64,000 bases of DNA from Streptomyces bottropensis ATCC 25435 (GCF_000383595.1 NZ_KB911581.1:4434496-4498495), one strand, 5' to 3'; counted from the first letter of the stretch, positions 13,073-22,871 are shown. The notes: generated from the letters alone by a model not told the origin. A program made the numbers and translations.

Positions 13073-14686
13073 ATGGCCGACACAAGGGAAGATTCCGCGC
13101 CCGGGCCGGTCGCCTCCGGCTCCTCGGCGCCCCACCAGAGCATGGCTCTGGCGGCGATGCTGTTCGCCGTCTCGATGACCTTCATCGACCAGACCATCGT
13201 GGCGATCGCCGCCCCGAGCATCGTGGACGAACTCGGTCTCTCCTCCTCGGGCATGCAGTGGGTGGTCAACGCCTATCTGCTCGCCCTGGCCGCGTTCTTC
13301 GCGCTCGGCGGGCGGCTCGCCGACATCGTCGGACACCGCCGGATGATGGTGATCGGCACCCTGGTCTTCGTGATCTCCTCGGTGCTCTGCGGCTGTGTCC
13401 CCGACGACAGCTTCGCGCTGGCCTGGCTGATCGCGTTCCGTGCCACACAGGGGCTGGGCGCCGCGCTGATGTTCCCCGCCGCGCTCGCCGTCGTCGTGGC
13501 CGTCTTCCCGGTGGACAAGCGCGGCAGGGCCCTCGCCCTGTTCTTCGGTCTGTCCGGCGCCCTCACCGCGCTCGGACCGCTCCTCGGCGGCTGGCTCACC
13601 GACTGGACCTGGCGGGCGATCTTCTGGGTCAACGTGCCCGTCGCGCTCGTCGCCCTCGTCCTGACCGCACTGGCCCACATCCCCCACCGGGCCCGCCGCG
13701 AACGCCTCGACCTGCCCGGCGCCGTGCTGGTCGCCGTCGGCATGGGCCTGAGCGTGTTCGGTCTGCAACAGGCCTCCTCCTGGGGCTGGAGCAGCGCCGC
13801 CACCTGGGCCTGCATCGTCGGCGGGCTCGCCGTCCTCGTGCTGTTCTGCGCCTACGAACTCCGCGTCGACGAACCGCTCATCAAGCTCCACGTCTTTCGT
13901 GACCAGGCGTTCAGCGTCGACGCGGCCGTCCTGTTCTTCGCGATGATCGCCTTCGTCCCGGTGTTCTTCTTCGCGTCGGTGTACGCGCAGGTCTCGCTCA
14001 GCGCCTCGCCCAACCAGGCCGCGCTGTTCCTGCTGTACTTCTTCGTCGGCTTCGGGCTCGCCTCCCAGTGGGGCGGCCACATCCTCGACCGGCGGGGCGC
14101 GCGGCCCGCGATGAAACTGGGCACGGCTCTCGGCGCGGTCGGCTTCGCCCTGTGGGCGAGCAAGCTGACGGACCTGTCGATGCACAACCAGTGGCCCTAC
14201 GCCGCCCTCGCCGGCGCCGGGATCGGCCTCCTGCTCGCGCCCGCCTCCACCGACGCCGTCAACCGCTCCCTCGACGCCTCCTACGGCGAGGTCACCGGCA
14301 TCACCCAGACCGTGCGCAACTACGCGGCGGCCGTGGGCCTCGCCGTGTTCGGCACGATCCTCACGCACGTCACCACCGACAACGTCGTCGGGACGCTGAC
14401 CTCCAGAGGCGTGCCGGACGACACGGCACAGGAAGCCGCCCGCGACATCGCCGAGTCGGTCACCGGCAACCCGGACAGCCAGGCGCCCAGCGGCGACGGC
14501 CGCGTCGCCACGGCGATGCGCGACTCGATGGACGCCATCCGCATGGACTTCGCCGAGGCCAACCAGTGGGTGTTCTACGGGATGGCCATCGCGCTCGGCA
14601 TCGGGTTCCTTTGCGCCCTGCGGCACCCCGGGACCCGGGTCACCGAAGAGGCGTCCGAGCCACGACGGGTGCCCGCCGACCACTGA
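13073..14686 (+). CDS. MFS drug/solute exporter, DHA2 (14-TM) type
   Basis: The 537-residue membrane protein opens with a short polar tail and then TM1 (LAAMLFAVSMTFIDQTIVAIA), which contains the DHA2 motif around D-x-T-I-V. GGRLADIVGHRRMMVIG gives the A-loop motif between TM2 and TM3. About 14 hydrophobic segments fit the EmrB/QacA family of proton-driven efflux pumps. Start ATG 13073 follows a GAGGA site. A long periplasm-facing or loop section near residues 430-490 is normal for the family. It is divergent from the VOC gene, and the substrate is unknown. Confidence 0.88.
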   Translation: MADTREDSAPGPVASGSSAPHQSMALAAMLFAVSMTFIDQTIVAIAAPSIVDELGLSSSGMQWVVNAYLLALAAFFALGGRLADIVGHRRMMVIGTLVFVISSVLCGCVPDDSFALAWLIAFRATQGLGAALMFPAALAVVVAVFPVDKRGRALALFFGLSGALTALGPLLGGWLTDWTWRAIFWVNVPVALVALVLTALAHIPHRARRERLDLPGAVLVAVGMGLSVFGLQQASSWGWSSAATWACIVGGLAVLVLFCAYELRVDEPLIKLHVFRDQAFSVDAAVLFFAMIAFVPVFFFASVYAQVSLSASPNQAALFLLYFFVGFGLASQWGGHILDRRGARPAMKLGTALGAVGFALWASKLTDLSMHNQWPYAALAGAGIGLLLAPASTDAVNRSLDASYGEVTGITQTVRNYAAAVGLAVFGTILTHVTTDNVVGTLTSRGVPDDTAQEAARDIAESVTGNPDSQAPSGDGRVATAMRDSMDAIRMDFAEANQWVFYGMAIALGIGFLCALRHPGTRVTEEASEPRRVPADH

Positions 14687-14699
14687 CGTCCACCGTGCC

Positions 14700-15731
14700 T
14701 CAGGTCGACTCCCGCCGCACCAGCTCCGTCGGGAGGATCACCGCCGCCGGATCCTCGCCGCCGATCTGGGCCAGCAGCACCCGCACCATCTCGTTGCTGA
14801 TGCGGTCGTAGGGCTGGCGGATGGTGGTGAGGGCGGGGACGGCCTCCGTCGCCGCCGCCGAGTCGTCGAAACCGCCCACGGCCACGTCCTCGGGGACCCG
14901 GCGGCCCGCGCGGCGCAGCGCGGCCAGGGCGCCCTGTGCCATCAGGTCGGAGGCCACGAACACGGCGTCCATGTCGGGTGCACGGGCCAGCAGCCGTTCG
15001 GTGCCCGCCTCGCCGCTGGACCTGCTGTAGTCGCCGGAGACGATGAGCCGCTCGTCGATCTCGACGCCCGCCTCCCCGAGGACCTCCCTGTACCCGGCGA
15101 GCCGGTCGACGCCACCGGGGGTGTCCAGCGGCCCGGTCACGACGCCGACGCGGCGGCGGCCCAGCGACAGCAGATGGCGCACCATGTCACGGGCGCCGTC
15201 CCGGTCGTCGGCGGCCACGTAACTCACCTTGGAGCCGGGCGCCATGGGCTTGCCGCACTGGACCAGGGGGATCCCCGCCTCGCGCAGTTCCTGGGCGACC
15301 GGGTTCCCGGAGTGGCTGGACACCAGCAGCACCCCGTCGACGTGGCCGGCCGTGATGTACCGCGTGATCCGGCGCCGCTCGTCCTCCGTGCCGGCGACCA
15401 TCAGCAGCAGGGGGATGTCGTGCGCGGCCAGCGCCTGGGTGCAACCGCGCAGCAGCACATTGAAGTTGGGGTCCTCGAACAGCTTCTCCTGCGGTTCCGT
15501 GAGCAGGAAGCCGATCGAGTCGGAGCGGCCCGTGATCAGCGAGCGGGCGTGCCGGTTGACGACGTAACCCGTCTTCCGGATCGCGGCGTTGACCGCTTCG
15601 GCGGCCGCCGGGCTGACGTAGTGACCACCGTTGAGCACACGCGAGACCGTCCCCCGGGAGACTCCCGCCTCGCGCGCCACATCGTGAATGGTCGGCGCCC
15701 TGCGCCTGCCCCCGGTGTTGCTCATGGTCAT
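14700..15731 (-). CDS. LacI-family regulator of the galactan locus
   Basis: This 343-residue protein has an N-terminal LacI helix-turn-helix (TIHDVAREAGVSRGTVSRVLNGG, near residues 13-36), a hinge, and a periplasmic-binding-like ligand domain. The ATG at 15731 overlaps the upstream permease stop (ATGA), so the regulator is the last gene of the transporter operon. The probable target is TGTGAGCGTTCACA at 18977-18990, in the divergent promoter of this locus. The inducer is probably galactose, a galacto-oligosaccharide or a derivative, judged from the neighbouring enzymes. Confidence 0.88.
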   Translation of the reverse strand: MTMSNTGGRRRAPTIHDVAREAGVSRGTVSRVLNGGHYVSPAAAEAVNAAIRKTGYVVNRHARSLITGRSDSIGFLLTEPQEKLFEDPNFNVLLRGCTQALAAHDIPLLLMVAGTEDERRRITRYITAGHVDGVLLVSSHSGNPVAQELREAGIPLVQCGKPMAPGSKVSYVAADDRDGARDMVRHLLSLGRRRVGVVTGPLDTPGGVDRLAGYREVLGEAGVEIDERLIVSGDYSRSSGEAGTERLLARAPDMDAVFVASDLMAQGALAALRRAGRRVPEDVAVGGFDDSAAATEAVPALTTIRQPYDRISNEMVRVLLAQIGGEDPAAVILPTELVRREST

Positions 15732-16633
15732 GACTTTACGGCTCCGGAGAGCAGATCGAGGCTCCAGAAGCGCTGGATGACCAGGAAGAGCGCGATCAGC
15801 GGGATCACCGCGAGCAGCGCACCGGTGATCACCAGGGTGTAGAGCGCCGGAGTGTTCGCGCCCTGTTCGAGGAGCGTGAACAGACCGAGTGTGATGGGGA
15901 ACTTCTCGTCGTCGCTGAGCATGATGTAGGGCAGCAGGAAGTTGTTCCACACGGCCACGAACTGGAACAGGAAGACCGTCACCAGACCCGGCACCATCAT
16001 CGGCAGCGCGATCCGGGTGAAGATCCGCCACTCGCCCGCCCCGTCCATCCGGCCCGCCTCGACCACGTCGGAGGGGACGGCCGCGGCGGCGTAGATCCGG
16101 GACAGGTACACGCCGTACGGGGAGAGGACCAGCGGCAGCAGCACCGACCAGTAGCTGTCGGCGAGGTCCGCCTTCGCCATCAGCAGGTACTGCGGGATCG
16201 CGAGGATCACCGGCGGCATCAGCACGCCCGCCATCAGCACGTTGAAGACGGTCTCGCGGCCCTTGAAGCGGTAGATCGCCAGCGCGTACCCGCTGATCGC
16301 GGAGACGGCCGTCGACAGCAGGGCGCCGAGGCCGGCGTAGAGGGCGGAGTTGCCCATCCACTGCCAGTAGATGCCGTCGCGGTAGGCGTTCAGGTCGGAC
16401 AGGTTGTCGGCGAAGCCGCTGCCCGGCAGGAACGTGAAGGTGGAGAACAGCTCGCTGCCCGACTTGGTGGCCGCGATCAGCACCCAGGCCACGGGCAGCA
16501 GGCAGTAGATCGCACCCAGCAGCAGGGTGAGCGTCGGGACGAGGGCGATCCGGCGGCGCAGCGGCGGGCCCTGGGCGGTGCCGGGCGTGGTGCCCGCCGT
16601 CGAAGCTGCCTTGTGGACGGCAAGAGAACTCAT
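15728..16633 (-). CDS. Sugar ABC permease, MalG/GanQ type
   Basis: The 301-residue inner permease has about six TM segments and the MalG-type EAA loop (DVVEAGRMDGAGEWRIFTRIALPMM). It begins with ATG 16633 behind AGGAGG and overlaps the first permease as ATGA and the regulator as ATGA. With the upstream permease and binding protein it forms a CUT1 importer; no ATPase gene is present here. Streptomyces CUT1 importers often share the ATPase MsiK, encoded elsewhere. Context points to beta-1,4-galacto-oligosaccharide uptake. Confidence 0.92.
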   Translation of the reverse strand: MSSLAVHKAASTAGTTPGTAQGPPLRRRIALVPTLTLLLGAIYCLLPVAWVLIAATKSGSELFSTFTFLPGSGFADNLSDLNAYRDGIYWQWMGNSALYAGLGALLSTAVSAISGYALAIYRFKGRETVFNVLMAGVLMPPVILAIPQYLLMAKADLADSYWSVLLPLVLSPYGVYLSRIYAAAAVPSDVVEAGRMDGAGEWRIFTRIALPMMVPGLVTVFLFQFVAVWNNFLLPYIMLSDDEKFPITLGLFTLLEQGANTPALYTLVITGALLAVIPLIALFLVIQRFWSLDLLSGAVKS

Positions 16634-17601
16634 CGTGCTGCCTCCTGCTTGTTCCGGGAGTTCGCGGCCCTCAGGAACCCGAAGGAGAGGACCAGGGTGG
16701 CCGCCGCGATGATCACCGCGCCGGCCGCGGCCGAGTGGATGTCGCCCTCGCCGAACGCGTCCCGGTACACCTTCATCAGCGGACTCCACGTCGTGGACAC
16801 GGAGTTGGTGAGCGGCTTGAGGGTGGTCGGTTCGCTGAACACCTGGAGCGTGGCGATGATGGAGAAGAAGAAGGTCAGCACCAGCGAGGGCGCCACCATC
16901 GGGATCTTGATCCGCAGGGCGATCTGCAGCGGTGTCGCGCCGTCGAGCTTCGCCGCCTCGTACACCTCGGTGGGGATCGCCCGCAGCGAGGTGTAGATGA
17001 CGATCATGTTGAAGCCGGTGCCGCCCCAGATCGCGATGTTCGACAGCGCCGCGTACAGCCCGCCGCCGTCCAGCAGGTCCGGCTGCGGCAGCCCCAGCCT
17101 CTCCAGCACGAAGTAGAAGGGGCTGACGTCCGGGAGGTAGAGGAAGCCCCAGAGCAGGGCCGCCACCACGCCCGGCACGGCGTAGGGGAGGAAGATCGCC
17201 AGCCGGGTGAAGGGGGCGAGCCGGACCTTGTCGCTGTCCAGCATCAGCGCGAGGACCAGCGCCAGACCGAGCATGACGGGGACCACGATCGCGCCGTAGC
17301 CGAGGACGCGCAGGGTGCCGTCGAGCAGCTCGGAGTCGGTCAGCGCGTCGGTGTAGTTCTCCAGGCCCGCCCACACCTCGCTGCGCGCGCCCGCACCGAG
17401 ACCCAGGCCCTTGACCTGCACCTTGTGCAGACTGAGCCAGACCGCGTAGCCGATCGGGAGCGCGAAGAAGAGGGCGAAGAGGAGCGTGGCGGGAAGGAGG
17501 AAGACATAGGGGGCGCCGCGCGCCGGTCTGCGGGTGGTGGGGGACGGGTGGGCGTACGGGGCCCCCTCGACCCCGTACGACCTCCGGCGTGCCGTCGTCA
17601 C
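16630..17601 (-). CDS. Sugar ABC permease, MalF/GanP type
   Basis: This 323-residue permease has six TM segments after a cytoplasmic arm, with an EAA loop at EVYEAAKLDGATPLQIALRI. GTG 17601 overlaps the binding-protein stop (GTGA), and its own stop overlaps the next permease (ATGA). The whole importer is therefore one coupled unit. It would form the membrane channel with the MalG-type partner. Substrate is inferred as galactan fragments from the linked GH42 and GH53 enzymes. Confidence 0.92.
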   Translation of the reverse strand: MTTARRRSYGVEGAPYAHPSPTTRRPARGAPYVFLLPATLLFALFFALPIGYAVWLSLHKVQVKGLGLGAGARSEVWAGLENYTDALTDSELLDGTLRVLGYGAIVVPVMLGLALVLALMLDSDKVRLAPFTRLAIFLPYAVPGVVAALLWGFLYLPDVSPFYFVLERLGLPQPDLLDGGGLYAALSNIAIWGGTGFNMIVIYTSLRAIPTEVYEAAKLDGATPLQIALRIKIPMVAPSLVLTFFFSIIATLQVFSEPTTLKPLTNSVSTTWSPLMKVYRDAFGEGDIHSAAAGAVIIAAATLVLSFGFLRAANSRNKQEAAR

Positions 17602-18920
17602 TGAGCGACCTCGAAGCCCTGCTTCTTCATGTCGGCGACCGTGTCGTCCTGCATCTTCTTCAGGGCGGTGCCGAAGTCCGACTTGTTCTTGGCGGCGGCG
17701 CCGAACGCGTCCTTGAACGTGGTGTAGGCGACGTTCACGTTCGGCCCCCATGCTGAGGGCGCGGTGGTCTTCGCGATCTCGGAGGCCGTCGTGTAGAAGT
17801 CGGCCTGGCCGGAGAAGAAGGCCGGCGGCTCGGCGAACGCGTCGCTGGTCTGCGCTGTGGTGGCGGCCGGGTAGATGCCGCCCTCCTTCGCCAGCGCGGT
17901 GAGCGCCTCGGGGTCGGTGTTCAGCCAGGTGGCGAACCTGGCGGCGGCGCCCTGGTTCTTCGAGTCCGTGGTGACGGCGGTCGAGGAACCGCCCCAGCTG
18001 CCGGTCACGTTCTCGGACGAGGACCACTGCGGCAGCGGCGCCACCTTCCACTTGCCCTTGGTGTCGGGCGCGGCGGTGGTCAGGGTGCCCGGCGCCCACA
18101 CGGCGCTGACCCAGGCGATCTGCTTGCCGGTGTTGAGCGCCTTGTTCCAGGCCGGGGTGTACATCGGCTGGTTGTCGACGGCGCCCTCCTCGACGAGACC
18201 GCCCCAGAAGTCGGCGACCCGCTGCGTCGCCGCGTCGTCGATGCCGACCTTCCACTTCTGGCCCTCGGTGGTCCACCACTTGGCGCCCGCCTGCTGGGCG
18301 AGACCGGCGAAGAGGCCGGAGTCGTTCGCGGAGAAGGTGGTCAGGTCGACGTCCGGGTCCGCCTTCTTCAGCTTCCGCGCGGTCCCGGCGAACTCGTCCC
18401 AGGTCTTGGGGACTTCGAGGCCGTACTTCTTGAACAGGTCCTCGCGGTAGTAGAACATCATCGGCCCGATGTCCTGCGGGATCGCGTAGACGGCGTCCGA
18501 GCCCAGCGTCGTCTGCTGCCACACACCGTCGGCGAACTTGCCCTCGGCGTCCTTCGCCTCGTCCGCTATGTCGGCCACCGCGTCATTGCTGACCAGTGTC
18601 GGCAGTGCCTGGTACTCGGCCTGCACCAGGTCGGGGCCCTTGCCCGCCTTGTGCGCGGTGAGGATCTTGGTGACCAGGGTGTCGCCGGAGGCCTGCTTCT
18701 TCACCGTGACGGTGATCTGCTGCTCCTTGCCGGGCCCCTTGTTCCACAGGTCGACGACCTTGTCCATGCCCGGCGTCCAGGTCCAGTACGTCAGCTTCGC
18801 CGGCCCCGACTGGGCCTCGCTGTCGTCGTCGGACCCGCCACAGGCGGCCAGGGTCGTGGCGCCGAGTGTGACGGCGACGGCAGTGGCCACAAAACGCCGG
18901 TGGTTCGTGATGTTGGGCAT
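17598..18920 (-). CDS. Sugar-binding lipoprotein of ABC importer
   Basis: This 440-residue extracellular solute-binding protein (SBP family 1) has a signal peptide ending in a lipobox, TTLAAC, with Cys27 as the lipidated residue. The mature part shows the LTYWTWTPGMDKV opening and the usual family-1 fold signatures. ATG 18920 follows GGGGAGAA. It is the promoter-proximal gene of a four-gene operon. In Bacillus subtilis the equivalent protein is GanS; the enzymes encoded next door support galacto-oligosaccharide binding here. Confidence 0.92.
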   Translation of the reverse strand: MPNITNHRRFVATAVAVTLGATTLAACGGSDDDSEAQSGPAKLTYWTWTPGMDKVVDLWNKGPGKEQQITVTVKKQASGDTLVTKILTAHKAGKGPDLVQAEYQALPTLVSNDAVADIADEAKDAEGKFADGVWQQTTLGSDAVYAIPQDIGPMMFYYREDLFKKYGLEVPKTWDEFAGTARKLKKADPDVDLTTFSANDSGLFAGLAQQAGAKWWTTEGQKWKVGIDDAATQRVADFWGGLVEEGAVDNQPMYTPAWNKALNTGKQIAWVSAVWAPGTLTTAAPDTKGKWKVAPLPQWSSSENVTGSWGGSSTAVTTDSKNQGAAARFATWLNTDPEALTALAKEGGIYPAATTAQTSDAFAEPPAFFSGQADFYTTASEIAKTTAPSAWGPNVNVAYTTFKDAFGAAAKNKSDFGTALKKMQDDTVADMKKQGFEVAQ

Positions 18921-18975
18921 GGATCGTTCTCCCCTGACCTGGGTCCTCGCCCGCTGCGATGACCGTGTCATGCTT

Positions 18976-19018
18976 CTGTGAGCGTTCACAGTAGAGAAAC
19001 ATCCCGGACACTTGTCAA
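18976..19018 (-). promoter_or_regulatory. Promoter and LacI operator of the galactan importer operon
   Basis: On the minus strand a perfect TTGACA (19018-19013) is followed after 17 bp by TCTACT (18995-18990). Overlapping this -10 and the likely start point is CTGTGAGCGTTCACAG (18976-18991), an inverted repeat with 6-bp arms typical of LacI-family sites. Repressor bound there would block the promoter directly. The same TTGTCAA sequence read on the plus strand gives TTGTCA, with TATGTT 19 bp later (19037-19042), a plausible promoter for the divergent beta-galactosidase gene. Confidence 0.7.
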
Positions 19019-19105
19019 TGGTTGTTGCTGTGCGGTTATGTTGGGCTCACAGCGCTGCAACTGTGTGTGCACGTTCCCAGATGATCAACCCAACGGGAGA
19101 GATCC

Positions 19106-21127
19106 ATGCCGGAGACCACCCCCACTGGCCTCACCAGGCTCGCCTTCGGTGGGGACTACAACCCCGAGCAGTGGCCGGAAGACGTCTGGCACGAGGACGT
19201 CCGGCTGATGCGCGAGGCCGGCGTCACGATGGTGAGTGTCGGGATCTTCTCCTGGGCCCTGCTGGAGACCGCACCAGGGGTGTACGACTTCGCCTGGCTG
19301 GACCGTCTGCTCGACCTCCTCCACGACAACGGCATCCGCGCCGACCTCGGCACCCCCACCGTCGTCCCGCCCGTCTGGTTCTACCGCGAGCACCCCGAGG
19401 CGCTGCCCGTGGCCGCGGACGGCACGCGGTACGAGTTCGGCTCCCGGGGCGCCATCTGCCACAGCAACGCCGACTACCGCGCCGCCGCCGCGACCATCAC
19501 CACGAAGCTCGCCGAGCGCTACGCCGACCACCCGGCGCTCGCCCTGTGGCACGTGCACAACGAGTACGGCGTCCCCGTCTCCGCCTGCTACTGCGACTCC
19601 TGCGCCGCGCACTTCCGCCGCTGGCTGGAGCGTGTGTACGGCGACGTCGAGGCTGTCAACAAGGCCTGGGGGACGGCCTTCTGGGGCCAGCACTACACCG
19701 ACTTCGCGCAGATCAACCCGCCACGCGTGACTCCCACGGTGGGCAACCCGGGCCAGGCCCTCGACTACAAGCGGTTCGCCGACGAGACCATCCGCGAGAA
19801 CTTCGTGACCGAGCGGGACATCCTGCACCGCCTGGCTCCGGGCATCCCGGTCACCACCAACTTCATGACCGCCCTCAGTCAGTGCGACTCCCTCGACTAC
19901 TGGGCCTGGGGCCGCGAGGTCGACCTCGTCACCAACGACCACTACCTGATCACCGACGGCCGCCGCACCCACGTCAACCTGGCCATGGCCGCCGACCTGA
20001 CCCGCTCGGTCGGCGACGGCGCCCCCTGGCTGCTCCTGGAGCACTCCACCTCGGGCGTCAACTGGCAGGCCCGCAACCCCGCCAAGGCCCCCGGCCAGAT
20101 GGCCCGCAACTCCCTCGCCCATGTGGCGCGCGGCTCCGACGGCGCCATGTTCTTCCAGTGGCGGCAGTCCCGGCGCGGCGCCGAGAAGTTCCACTCGGCG
20201 ATGCTGCCGCAGGCCGGCACCGAGACCAGGGTCTGGCGCGAGGTCGTCGAACTGGGCGCCTCCCTGGACTCCCTCAGCCAGATCCGGGGCAGCCGGACCG
20301 TCGCCGACGTGGCCGTCGTGTGGGACTGGAACTCCTGGTGGGCACAGAACCTCGCCTGGCGCCCCAGCGAGGACCACGAGGCCCGCGAACGCGCCGACGC
20401 CTTCTACGAGACCCTCTACGACCGCCATCTCACGGTCGACTTCGCCCGCCCGGAAGCCGACTTGTCGGCCTATCCCCTTGTCGTCGTTCCCGCGCTGTAT
20501 CTGATGACCGAAGCGGCCGGGAACAACCTGAAGGCGTACGTCGAGAACGGCGGCACCCTCGTCGTCTCCTACTTCTCGGGCATCGTCGACGAGCACGACG
20601 CCGTCCACGAGGGCCCGTACCCCGGCGCCCTGCGGGACGTGCTCGGCCTGACCGTCGAGGAGTTCTCGCCGCTGCTGGGCGGGGAGAGCGTCCGTATCAC
20701 CGGCCCCGACGGCTCCGAACTCACCGGCGACGTGTGGACGGAGTTCGTGGTGCCGCGGGGCGCCGAACCCGTGTGGACGTACGCCGACGGCCTCACCGCC
20801 GGGCGGCCCGCCGTCACCCGGCACCGGCTCGGCGAGGGCTCCGCCTGGTACGTGTCGACCCGCCTCGACGCGCACGGCCTGGACGCGCTGCTCGGCTGGG
20901 CCGCCGACGACGCCGGCCTCGCGCCCCGCGGCGACCTGCCGCGCGACGTCGAAGTGGTGCGCCGGGCGGGTGAGTCCGGCGACTTCCTCTTCGCGATCAA
21001 CCACACCACGGCCGACACGAAGGTGCCGCTCGACACCGACGGCACCGAACTCCTCACCGGCGAACGCGCGGCGGGCCGTCTCGCCGTCCCCGCCGGTGGC
21101 GTCAGGGTCGTACGCCTCGACGCCTGA
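19106..21127 (+). CDS. Beta-galactosidase, GH42
   Basis: The 673-residue intracellular enzyme (no signal peptide) removes galactose from beta-galactosides. It opens with LAFGGDYNPEQWPEDVW, standard for GH42. The acid/base Glu is in LWHVHNEYGVP, directly before a cysteine cluster (SACYCDSC) that binds zinc in many GH42 enzymes, and the nucleophile Glu is in LLLEHSTSGVNW. A trimerisation domain and a C-terminal beta domain follow. GGGAGAG precedes the ATG. It is the GanA counterpart and would act on imported galacto-oligosaccharides. Confidence 0.93.
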   Translation: MPETTPTGLTRLAFGGDYNPEQWPEDVWHEDVRLMREAGVTMVSVGIFSWALLETAPGVYDFAWLDRLLDLLHDNGIRADLGTPTVVPPVWFYREHPEALPVAADGTRYEFGSRGAICHSNADYRAAAATITTKLAERYADHPALALWHVHNEYGVPVSACYCDSCAAHFRRWLERVYGDVEAVNKAWGTAFWGQHYTDFAQINPPRVTPTVGNPGQALDYKRFADETIRENFVTERDILHRLAPGIPVTTNFMTALSQCDSLDYWAWGREVDLVTNDHYLITDGRRTHVNLAMAADLTRSVGDGAPWLLLEHSTSGVNWQARNPAKAPGQMARNSLAHVARGSDGAMFFQWRQSRRGAEKFHSAMLPQAGTETRVWREVVELGASLDSLSQIRGSRTVADVAVVWDWNSWWAQNLAWRPSEDHEARERADAFYETLYDRHLTVDFARPEADLSAYPLVVVPALYLMTEAAGNNLKAYVENGGTLVVSYFSGIVDEHDAVHEGPYPGALRDVLGLTVEEFSPLLGGESVRITGPDGSELTGDVWTEFVVPRGAEPVWTYADGLTAGRPAVTRHRLGEGSAWYVSTRLDAHGLDALLGWAADDAGLAPRGDLPRDVEVVRRAGESGDFLFAINHTTADTKVPLDTDGTELLTGERAAGRLAVPAGGVRVVRLDA

Positions 21128-21258
21128 CCACCCCCGAACACCGGCCGGATCTCTGGGGACTTCCGGCCGGTACCGGCGGCGCCGCGCCCACGGCCTTCGG
21201 GTGCGGCGCCGCCTCAGCACCATGCAACCAGGTCCCCACCTTCGTCGAAGGGACGACG

Positions 21259-22827
21259 ATGTTCCACGCGAGACGCGCCCTCAGGGCCCTGCTCATACCG
21301 CTGTTCGCAGGTCTGGCGCTGACCGGCCTGCCCGCCGGCCCGGCAGCCGCGGCCTCCACCCTCACCAACGGGGGCTTCGAGTCCGGCGGCACCGGGACCG
21401 CGACGCCGGCCGGCTGGTCGACGTACTCGGCGGCCGGGCAGAACTCCGCCTCCTTCACCGAGTCCGGTGGCCACGGCGGCAGTTACCGCCTCAGCCACTG
21501 GTCGGCCTCGGCCTACAGGGTGGAGACCTTCCAGTACCTGTCCGGCCTGACCAACGGCACCTACAAGCTCACCGCGTGGGTGCGTTCCGGCGGCGGCCAG
21601 AACTCCGCGTACCTCGCGCTGAAGAACTGCGGCAGCGCCGAACAGCGCACCGACATCCCGGTCTCCTCCAGCGGCTGGATCCGGATCGTCACCTCCGTCG
21701 CCGTGACGAACAGCCAGTGCACCATCAGCGTCAACTCCGACGCCAACGCGGGCAATTGGCTCAACGTCGACGACCTGACCTTCACGTCCGGATCGACGGG
21801 CCTGGCCATCAAGGGCTCGGACGTGTCCTCCCTCGTCAAGAGCGAGGCCAAGGGCGGCGTCTACAGGAACGGCTCCGGGGCCACCGGCGACGCGCTCGCC
21901 GTCCTGAAGAACGCCGGTCAGAACTACGCCCGCGTCAAGGTCTGGGTGAACCCCGCCGACGGCTACAACAACAAGGCCCGCGTGCTGGCCGCCGCCAAGC
22001 GCGTCAAGGCGCAGGGCATGAAGCTGCTGGTCGACTTCCACTACTCGGACACCTGGGCCGACCCCGGCGCCCAGACCGTGCCGTCCGCGTGGACCGGGCA
22101 CAGCTACAGCCAGTTGAGGACGGACGTCTACAACCACACCTACGACGTGCTCAACGCCCTCAAGTCCCAGGGCACCACCGCCGACATGGTCCAGGTCGGC
22201 AACGAGATCAACGGCGGCATGCTCTGGTCCGCCGGCTCCACCTCCAACTGGTCGCAGCTCGCCGGACTGCTCAACTCCGGTTACGACGCGGTCAAGGCCG
22301 TCAACTCCACCACCCAGGTGGCATTGCACCTCGCCAAGGGCGGCGATCTGTCGGGCACCCGCTGGTGGTTCGACAACGCCGTCTCAGGCGGCGTGAAGTT
22401 CGACGTCATCGGCCTGTCGTACTACGGGTACTGGCACGGCACGCTGGCGGACTTCCAGACCACACTGGACGACGCGGCCTCCCGGTACGGCAAGCCGGTG
22501 TTCCTCGCCGAGACGGCCTACCCGTTCCGGCTGGACAGCGAGGACGCGCACGAGAACATCATCGACCAGTCCGGCGAGCTGGTCTCCGGCTACCCGGCCA
22601 CGACCGCCGGCCAGACCCGGTGGATGAAGGACGTCGCGAGCATCGTGGAGGCCGTCCCCAACGGCCGTGGCCTCGGGGTCTTCTACTGGGAGTCGACGTG
22701 GACCGCCGTCGCGGGCAACGGATGGGACCCGACGGACGCCGCCTCCGGGAACGGATGGGAGAACCAGGCGCTGTTCGGGTACGACGACAGGGCCCTTCCG
22801 GCGATGGCCTGGTTCGGTCACCGGTAG
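21259..22827 (+). CDS. Secreted arabinogalactan endo-beta-1,4-galactanase, GH53
   Basis: This 522-residue exoenzyme has a Sec signal peptide ending near residue 32 (AGPAAAAS). Next is a beta-rich module of about 140 residues (LTNGGFESGGTGTATPAGW), probably carbohydrate-binding and possibly CBM61. The GH53 barrel begins near IKGSDVSSL and carries MVQVGNEINGGM (acid/base Glu) and PVFLAETAYPF (nucleophile Glu). It would cut galactan outside the cell, supplying oligosaccharides to the linked importer. It lies 131 bp after the beta-galactosidase gene and ends at a strong terminator. Confidence 0.93.
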   Translation: MFHARRALRALLIPLFAGLALTGLPAGPAAAASTLTNGGFESGGTGTATPAGWSTYSAAGQNSASFTESGGHGGSYRLSHWSASAYRVETFQYLSGLTNGTYKLTAWVRSGGGQNSAYLALKNCGSAEQRTDIPVSSSGWIRIVTSVAVTNSQCTISVNSDANAGNWLNVDDLTFTSGSTGLAIKGSDVSSLVKSEAKGGVYRNGSGATGDALAVLKNAGQNYARVKVWVNPADGYNNKARVLAAAKRVKAQGMKLLVDFHYSDTWADPGAQTVPSAWTGHSYSQLRTDVYNHTYDVLNALKSQGTTADMVQVGNEINGGMLWSAGSTSNWSQLAGLLNSGYDAVKAVNSTTQVALHLAKGGDLSGTRWWFDNAVSGGVKFDVIGLSYYGYWHGTLADFQTTLDDAASRYGKPVFLAETAYPFRLDSEDAHENIIDQSGELVSGYPATTAGQTRWMKDVASIVEAVPNGRGLGVFYWESTWTAVAGNGWDPTDAASGNGWENQALFGYDDRALPAMAWFGHR

Positions 22828-22845
22828 TGGACCGCCGCTGAGTCA

Positions 22846-22871
22846 GGGCCGCACGCCGAGGCGTGCGGCCC
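22846..22871. terminator. Bidirectional terminator
   Basis: GGGCCGCACGCC and GGCGTGCGGCCC form a 12-bp perfect inverted repeat around a GA centre between two convergent genes (GH53 and the ATP-grasp-like protein). There is no long U tract, as is usual in Streptomyces. It should stop transcripts from both sides. Confidence 0.75.
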
